DNA of 64,000 nt from assembly GCA_026545225.1 (NCBI GenBank), contig CM048845.1, forward strand, positions 2,684,501 through 2,748,500. The letters are read 5' to 3'. Shown piece after piece: positions 57,658 to 64,000 of the stretch. The position numbers and the translations under genes were made by a program. This stretch comes from Cornus controversa (taxonomy: Eukaryota > Streptophyta > Magnoliopsida > Cornales > Cornaceae). Below the pieces are notes generated by a model. That model was not told the origin of the DNA and did not search any database. It saw only the letters and a program-made list of their open reading frames with translations. The first letter of the stretch is position 1. Each line of letters begins with the position of its first letter.

Positions 57658-58350
57658 TTATTCTCGTTCCCATGTAGCTTCTTTTACCCCATGATGCCTC
57701 CAAAACACCTTAACCAATGGAATGGTATTTCCCCGAAGCACTTGCTCTCTAGTGTCCAAAATCTGAATTGGTCTTTCCTCGTATGACACATCCTCCTCCA
57801 CCTCGAGGTATGCCCAATCGAGTACATGTGAAGGGTCTGGCTCATACTTCCTCAACATAGACACATGGAAAGTGTTGTGCACACTTGACCATTGCGGTGA
57901 TAATGCCAGGCGATAAGCAACCTCTCCTACCCGATCCAAAATCTCAAATGGTCCGATGAACCGTGGCGCTAGCTTGCCACTACGACCGAACCTCATCAAA
58001 CCTCTTCGTGGTGAGACCTTCAGAAAAATATGATCTCCCACCTCAAATGCCAATGGTCGCCGTCTTCTATCAGCATAGCTTTTTTGACGACTCTGAGCCT
58101 TAAGCAATCTTTGTCGAATTAACTTGATCTTCTCTGTAGTTTCTCGAACTAAATTCGGTCCCAAAGAAACTATCTCTCCAACCTGAGTCCAACAAATAGG
58201 TGACCTACATGACCTACCATACAAAGCCTCGAATGGAGCCATCTCAACGCTAGCTTGATAGCTATTATTGTATGCAAACTCCACTAAAGGAAGGTGATCT
58301 TCCCAACTACCCCGAAGGTCAATAACACACGCCCGCAGCATATCTTCCAA
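57658..58350 (-). pseudogene. Tekay integrase C-terminus and chromodomain
   Basis: An open frame of 230 codons starts at 58,350. It covers the end of the integrase core, the SYADRRRRPLAFEVGDHIFL segment, the GPF/Y box (PRFIGPFEILDRVGEVAYRL, about 57,950) and NTFHVSMLRKYEPDPSHVLD. A chromodomain-like tail follows (EERPIQILDTREQVLRGNTI and VFWRHHGVKEATWERE). This tail is typical of the Tekay/Del branch and is thought to target chromatin marks. The frame is shifted relative to the upstream integrase, which inactivates the polyprotein. Confidence 0.9.
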
Positions 58351-59132
58351 AATCTGTATAGTACGCTCATACTGACCATTCGTCTAAGGATGAAAAGTAG
58401 TACTAAAGTGAAGGTCCGTATGAAGTGCTGCCTAGAAACTCTGCCAAAACCTAGAAGTAAATCGCGGGTCTCTATCTGAAATAATAGAAATTGTCATGCC
58501 ATAAAGTCTAAGGATCTGCTCAACATACAATCTACTGAGAGTATCCACATCATCGGTCACTCTAATGGGAATAAAGTGAGCCACTTCGTCAATCTGTCAA
58601 TGACTACCCAAACTGCATCATGACCCTTCCTCAACTTTGAAAGTCCCGTCACAAAGTCCATATTTACATGCTCCCATTTCCACATAGCCACAGGCAATGG
58701 CTGCAACAACCCTGCCGGTCTCTGATGCTCGGTCTTCACTTGTTGACAAGTGAGGCACCTCACCACAAACTGAGTTACATCCTTTTTCATACCCTTCCAC
58801 CAATACTGTCGGCGTAGGTTATAATACATCTTGGTACCACCTGGATGTACTGCTAGCCTCGAGTTATGAAACTCTCTCATAATCTCATCCTGACAACCTA
58901 AGGGAACAAACATTCTCCCCTTGAATCTCGTGCTCTCATCCGAATGGACTATCCACCCATCCACCACTTCACCACCCAAAATCCATATGCGAATAGTCTC
59001 AGCTTCACTATCCTTCCTCTGCTCTTCAATCACTCTACTCACAAGAGTTGGTTGAGCGATAAAAGTAAATAACATTGTCGGTCCATCATCCTCACTGAAA
59101 TGCAATCCCATTTTTGAAATATCTTCCATCAT
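58351..59132 (-). pseudogene. Tekay integrase, zinc and catalytic core
   Basis: On minus, HNSRLAVHPGGTKMYYNLRR at about 58,868 to CLTCQQVK at about 58,735 is the HHCC zinc region. The core begins MWKWEHVNMDFVTGL (first catalytic Asp, about 58,660) and [10 protein letters not shown] (about 58,600). The frame stops at 58,557. The rest of the core survives in another frame, where the Glu box before ERTIQILEDM is kept near 58,375. Frameshifts between 59,222 and 59,132, and between 58,557 and 58,350. Confidence 0.88.
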
Positions 59133-59179
59133 CTTCCACTCCCGTATGGTAAGCTCGCTAAGCTACCATGTGACTTTTT

Positions 59180-59500
59180 ACTCAATGCATCCACTACCAC
59201 ATTAGCCTTTCCCGGATGATATTACAAGTCAAAGTCATAATCTTCCATGTATTCCATCCACCTCCGTTGCCTCATATTCAAATCCTTTTGTGAGAAAAGG
59301 TATTTGAGACTTTTGTGATCCGAAAACACTTCAAACTTCTCACCATACAAATAATGTCTCCACACCTTAAGTGCAAAGATCACGGCTGCCAATTCCAAGT
59401 CATGTGTCAGGTAATTTTGTTCATGGGTCTTCAACTGCCGTGAACTATACGCCACTACTCGTTCGATTTGTATTAGCACACAGCCTAAACCAAGTCATGA
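59180..59500 (-). pseudogene. Tekay RNase H
   Basis: On minus: [20 protein letters not shown] with [19 protein letters not shown] (catalytic Glu) and [20 protein letters not shown] (Asp). These lead to [17 protein letters not shown] and a stop at 59,222, then a YHPGKANVVVDALS end. It is in the same frame as the RT before it, with one stop between (59,495). Confidence 0.9.
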
Positions 59501-60375
59501 AGCGTTACAGTAAATCGTGTACCCCAACCCATATTCTGGAATGATCAAAATTGGCGCCGTAGTTAACCGACTTTTCAACTCCATGAATGCATGCTCGCAA
59601 GCATCATCCCACACAAATTTCACTCCTTTTCGGGTAAGCTTTGTCATCGGTGCTGCTAACCTCGAAAAGTCTTTCACAAATCTCCGATAATACCTGGCCA
59701 ATCCCAAGAAACTACGTATCTCAAATACGCTCTTAGGCTTTTCCCAACTCATCACCGCTTCTATCTTGGATGGATCTACGGAAACCCCTCCCTTGGACAC
59801 AACATGCCAAAGGAATTTCACTTTCACTAGCCAAAATTCATATTTGGCATATAATTGATGTTCTCTTAGAAGCTGCAATACAATCCTTAAGTGATCCTCG
59901 TGCTCCTCTTCCGAAGACGAGTACACTAGGATGTCATCAACAAATACGACCACAAACTTGTCTAAGTAGGCATTGAACACCCTATGCATTAGGTCTATGA
60001 ATGTTGCCGATGCATTCGTCAAACCAAACGCATCACCAAAAACTCAGAGTGTCCATATTGTGTGCGAAAAGCAGTCTTTGGAATGTTCGCCACTCTAATC
60101 CCCAACTGATAATAACCTGATCTCAGGTCTATCTTTGAGAAGCATCTCTAACCCTTAAGTTGGTCAAACAAGTCATCTATCCTTGGCAAATGATACTTAT
60201 TCTTTATTGTTGTCCGATTCAACTTTCGATAGTCAATGCAAAGTCGCAAGGACCCGTCCTTCTTTTTAGTAAAAAGAACCGGAGCTCCCCAAGGTGAAGT
60301 ACTAGGACGTACAAATCCCTTGTCTAATAGCTCTTGTAATTGGTCTTTTAGCTCTTTTAACTCAGCCGGTGCCAT
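59495..60375 (-). pseudogene. Tekay reverse transcriptase
   Basis: The first part (60,375-60,148) has [20 protein letters not shown] and [20 protein letters not shown]. After a TAG (60,148) come [14 protein letters not shown] and a one-base deletion near 60,030. The second frame (60,022-59,495) carries the catalytic [13 protein letters not shown] (about 59,953-59,915) and [20 protein letters not shown]. The catalytic aspartates are kept. Stop at 59,495. Confidence 0.92.
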
Positions 60376-60438
60376 TCAGTATGGTGCCATAGAAATGGGC
60401 GCAGTACCTGGAGCAAGATCTATCACAAATTCCACTTC

Positions 60439-60984
60439 CTATTTTGGAGGCAACTGTATCAAGTCCCCCGAAAATACATCCATAAACTCACACACTACAC
60501 GAGGAAGCTCTCCAAGTGTCTCATCATCACCATCAACTAGTAGGCTCTCTAAGAAATGCCCAAGCCCTCTTTGATCACTCGAACCATGCAAATATGACAA
60601 GTAAAAGTCATCCCACTCCCCCACGAAACATATACTAACACCAGAGGGTGTATACAAGGTCACTTTTCTTCGATGACAATCAATATTGGCTCTATAGGTC
60701 GATAGCCAATCCATACCCAAGATCACGTCAAAGCTAAACATCTCAAGGAGAATGAAATCAAGTACTAGTCGATGTCCCAAAATCTCGATCTCGCAAGATC
60801 GGCACATATCACTCAAAACCACTCTACCACTAACTGGCATATCAATGAATAAAATCGAATCCAAAGATGACACCTCCAACCCTAAAGCACAAGCAAATGC
60901 ATATGATATGAATGAATGTGATGCACCCGAATCCACTAAAACCCTAGCCCACGAGCTAGATACAAGAAATATACCTTGAACCAC
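60439..60984 (-). pseudogene. Tekay aspartic protease
   Basis: An open frame of 181 codons. The active site is VLVDSGASHSFIS (about 60,945), with DSG intact. FSFDVILGMDWLSTYRANID is the second half (about 60,735). The linker to RT includes ELPRVVCEFMDVFSGDLIQL. It is in frame with gag, from which it is separated by stops at 61,147 and about 61,040. The domain itself may be structurally intact. Confidence 0.92.
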
Positions 60985-61146
60985 TGACAGTCCCGCCGAT
61001 GTATCTGTCAGGACAAGAGTAAAAGCACGGCCTTGTGATCTCTAGCCTTGCTGGCCTACACCCTGATATCCCGACTGCTGACTGGGAGCACTAGACATAG
61101 CTCCTCTAGTAGGTGCCTGCGAACTCTGAACTGAAGGCACTGTCTT

Positions 61147-62217
61147 CTATGGTGGTAATGCCCTGAAACTTGATTGTGAAGTCGTAGGCTGCGTAGGACA
61201 CTGTTGAGAACCAATACCATCCTGCACACTGTTCTTCTGTGGGCAATTCCAACTAATATGCCCCATTTGATGACAATGGTAGCATTTTTTATCTGCCACT
61301 AACGAAACTTGCCCTTGAGTACACTCAGCCATTTTGTGTCCCAGTTTCTGGCAATTGAAACAGACTATTCTTGATCGAAAAGATCCAAAAGGTATAGCCA
61401 CAGAAGTCACTGATTGGGTTTGTTGCCTTTGTGAGGATGACCCACCAATCCTCATCTTCTTTCTAGCACGATTGTCCGTAAGGGATCCTGTGCCCCTTCC
61501 TTGGTTCTGTGCTTCTTTTATCCTTTGGTTATCATTGCTAAACTCTTCAGAAATCAATGCTCTCTCCACTACCGCTGCATAGTTGGTCAAACCTAAAATC
61601 CCAACCTTGTCCCGTATGTAGGTTCGGAGACCTCTTATGAATTACTTAATTTTAAGCTCTTCCGTTGGGATCATCTCCTTTGCAAACCGAGCCAAAGAGG
61701 TAAACTTTGTTTCATACTCCATCACCGTCATTGTCCCTTGAACAAGGTTAAAGAATTCTCTCCTCACACTGTCCTTTACTGTCACTGGAAAGTACTTCTC
61801 GAAAAAAAGCACTTGGAATGTATCCCATTCCATTATCTCCAAATCATGGTAATCTCCCAAGAATTTCCACCAACATTTGGCGTCATCCTTCAGATAGTGA
61901 GTGGCTACTTTAACTCTTAATTCCTCCTCTATTTCAAGTACATTAAGAAGTGTAACCATCTCGTCCAACTAACTTTCTGCTACCATTGGATCGGATCCCC
62001 CAGAATATGACGGTGGACTATGTTTCTTAACATGCCCCAACGCCGTTATCATCCTATTAGGAGGAGCTGCTCTAGGTGGAGCTTGGGTCTCCTCTTGAGT
62101 TTTCCGTTGCGTTTCCCTTGCAATTTGTCGCATGGTAGTGACCATGTCACACATAAATTGCTCTCCTCCAATAGGGACCACTTCCGGTGTCCTCTCGTGA
62201 GCTCTTCTTGGTGGCAT
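61147..62217 (-). pseudogene. Tekay gag with two zinc knuckles
   Basis: It starts at ATG 62,217 (MPPRRAHERTPEV). All parts are in one frame, broken by TAG at 61,971-61,969 and TAA at 61,644-61,642. The capsid region reads ATHYLKDDAKCWWKFLGDYH and FEKYFPVTVKDSVRREFFNL. A basic linker (61,500-61,430) leads to two CCHC knuckles, CFNCQKLGHKMAEC (about 61,365) and CYHCHQMGHISWNC (about 61,285), which bind RNA during packaging. No frameshift was seen across it, so the damage is only point stops. Confidence 0.92.
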
Positions 62218-62507
62218 CCTTCTATATAGATGACAAGAAGATACTTAGAATTTGTGCATCAATGTATTGGACCAACTCACTTCATGCATACTCAACATAC
62301 TAAAGTACTTCACAATTAGAATGTTATATAAACCATTAAGCACATAAGAATTTTTCATACAATACGTACTTACTCTTAGCTTACACTCAAAACCTCAAAT
62401 CTGGGGTCAGAACCTCAATTTCAAAATCCCATGAATCATTGATGTCCTTCAATCCAACACGTGATTTAACCATTTCCCGTCGTCTGTAGGTATTCAAACC
62501 CGATTAA
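62218..62507 (-). other. Gag leader of Tekay element
   Basis: Untranslated leader between the primer sites and the gag start; AT-rich, no ORF. Confidence 0.6.
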
Positions 62508-62627
62508 GCTCTGATACCATATTGTTGGTATCAGACACTTGATCTAATCCTCAAAATCCCAAATGTGATCCGTGATCCGACCATCACTCGTCATCCCTAG
62601 GTATTTTTACCTAGAGCTCTAATACCA
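62508..62627 (-). other. Primer binding site and a duplicated primer-site unit
   Basis: TGGTATTAGAGC (62,627-62,616) lies next to the 5' LTR end. A second, better match, TGGTATCAGAGC, lies at 62,519-62,508, followed by a similar leader. GATACCA and TGGTATC around 62,513-62,532 also form an inverted pair. The first site is in the normal position for priming. Confidence 0.75.
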
Positions 62628-62630
62628 CAC

Positions 62631-64000
62631 TGTCACGCCCCGGAATCCGGACCACAGAGACTTCCCCGGACCGACCCCAAATTCCGAGTCTGAACCCATT
62701 CACTCAACTCCATAAACTATCTCAACCACACTCATGCGATAGTATCCATTTCTAATACCATGCCATAACGCCCCGATTTCCCCACTCTTGGAAGACCGGA
62801 GATTAACTGTCCATTAAACCCAGTGAACCCTCATTACACTCATTTACTGCGGAAGCTTAACTCGATTGTTGTATATAAATGCACACAACTCCACCTCAAC
62901 CAATCCCCATGGGCCCTGCATTGAATCATACACCTTTGTGGAAATTTACTTGTCCACACTTTCAAGAATCACTCACTTTCAAGCCTTAAAACTTACTTTG
63001 TTTAGAATCTGAAACTGGGACCTACACCATTGGATAGATAATCCAAAAATACTCAATTTAAAAAAAAACCACACTCAATTCTGATCTAGAACAAAGAAAT
63101 TACGTCGAAACAAAGTTTGAAAAAATGCTGTGAATAGTGATTTCGATTGTGCGAAATGCTAATCTCGAGTGTGCGAAACTGGCATCTCGATTGTGCGAAG
63201 ATTTCACCCTCTCGGGACCTCAGACTTGCAATATTTCGCACGATCAAAATAAGGGTTTCGATTGTGCGAAATTGCACCTGTCTGGGCTCTAAAAATCATC
63301 ATAAATCATCACCCCTTCGCACAATCGAAATGGGGGCTTCGATTGTGCGAAATCGGCATTTCGCACGATCAAAATGCTCTCCCCAGGTCCTCCAACAACC
63401 CTATATATGGTCTATATGGAGCCCAATCCACCTTCTATCATCCTAGAACATCTGATACATGGTCTATAACATAAATAAAAAATTTTAACACCAATTACAA
63501 ATGATATAACGTCATACACATACACCAACATATGCGTTTAAATCTCAAATCTTTCATAATCATAGAAATTTCCTAAGTTCACAATACACCTAAAACTCAA
63601 GTGAATAAACCATCCTTCTTTCCCGAAAATCATTTCCACAAAACCATACACATAAGAAATCAAATGGTCCTTTAAGCATACATTCATCAAGTCTCAAATG
63701 ACAGAAATCATTATACATGTATTTCTCAAAAGTCTCCTTCCTACAAGTGTAGCATTTACATTTGGAGTTCATAAACAATAGAAGATACAAATGTAAAGGC
63801 AACACCATAACTATGGTCAACATGCCACAAGCCGGCATGGACATTTATCCACATCCCAAAAGATCAAAAGTCCAAAAAGAGAACCCAACAAGGTCCATTG
63901 AGCTAATCATGCTTCGTCCTCCATCGGCGCCTTATCTGAAAAAGTTTATATAAGTAGGGGGTGATCAACACTGCAGCTCAGTAGGAATGATCCACCCAAC
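62631..64000 (-). repeat. 5' LTR of Tekay element (partial)
   Basis: Matches 54,838-56,207 almost base for base in length. The end CCGGGGCGTGACA is in its canonical form here, while the 3' copy has AATGACA. The start of this LTR lies beyond the window. Confidence 0.92.
63140..63376 (-). repeat. Inverted-motif cluster, type V, in Tekay 5' LTR
   Basis: The same cluster as 55,350-55,585, better preserved. The 14-bp stem is at 63,316-63,329 and 63,338-63,351 with an identical 8-base loop. Confidence 0.9.

Larger units (their letters stand above)
54838..64000 (-). mobile_element. Tekay-type chromovirus, minus strand, 5' LTR truncated by window
   Basis: 3' LTR 54,838-57,572; pol 57,658-60,984; gag 61,150-62,217; primer site 62,627-62,616; 5' LTR from 62,631 past the window end. 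The two LTRs align with a nearly constant offset of 7793-7794 bases over about 1370 bp, mostly substitutions. All domains are present, with about ten inactivating changes. Extrapolating the LTR length, the whole element would be about 10.5 kb. Confidence 0.93.

Overview
The window is nuclear DNA of a flowering plant, most likely a eudicot. Nearly all of it is nested, decaying LTR retrotransposons. The evidence is Athila, Tat and Tekay-type Ty3 polyproteins, a Ty1/copia reverse transcriptase, initiator-Met-tRNA primer sites, plant-style introns, and one exon-sized match to a plant callose synthase. I saw no bacterial gene, tRNA, rRNA or CRISPR array. Species cannot be fixed from sequence alone.

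Layout. 1-9.05 kb: 3' two-thirds of a plus-strand Athila-type element (A): protease, RT, RNase H, integrase, an env-like ORF with its own leader and intron, then the 3' LTR. 9.1-14.06 kb: a minus-strand Athila relative (B), tail to tail with A. 14.06-15.2 kb: a 498-bp TRIM, a five-unit tandem array and two opposed primer sites around a 100-bp LTR-like block. 15.2-18.78 kb: a broken copia element. 18.78-23.06 kb: a third Athila relative (C, minus). 23.06-27.32 kb: a chromovirus (D) whose gag/protease half is inverted relative to its RT-chromodomain half. 27.3-28.6 kb: flanking DNA with one plausible small ORF. 28,595-37,810: a Tat-lineage element (minus) with both LTRs, a 5-bp target-site duplication (TGCCT) and an antisense accessory ORF with a likely intron. 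37.8-51.1 kb: A-rich (T-rich on minus) non-TE DNA with two sets of triplicated segments and a damaged exon resembling the N-terminus of callose synthase 10 (GSL8). 51.1-54.8 kb: a chromoviral LTR with a primer site to its right, then another LTR-like start. 54,838-64,000: a Tekay-type chromovirus (minus) with its complete 3' LTR, all coding domains and half of its 5' LTR.

Main observation: several unrelated elements carry clusters of 14-18-bp palindromic or inverted motifs, each element with its own motif. In both Athila elements where both sites survive, the same motif occurs in the LTR and again just upstream of the env-like gene's leader. This suggests a shared promoter module for genomic and env-like transcripts. 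Chromoviral LTRs carry analogous clusters (perfect 18-bp palindromes in D; 14-bp stem hairpins in the Tekay element). That is inference from sequence layout.

Almost every coding region has stops or frameshifts, so nothing here looks able to move by itself.
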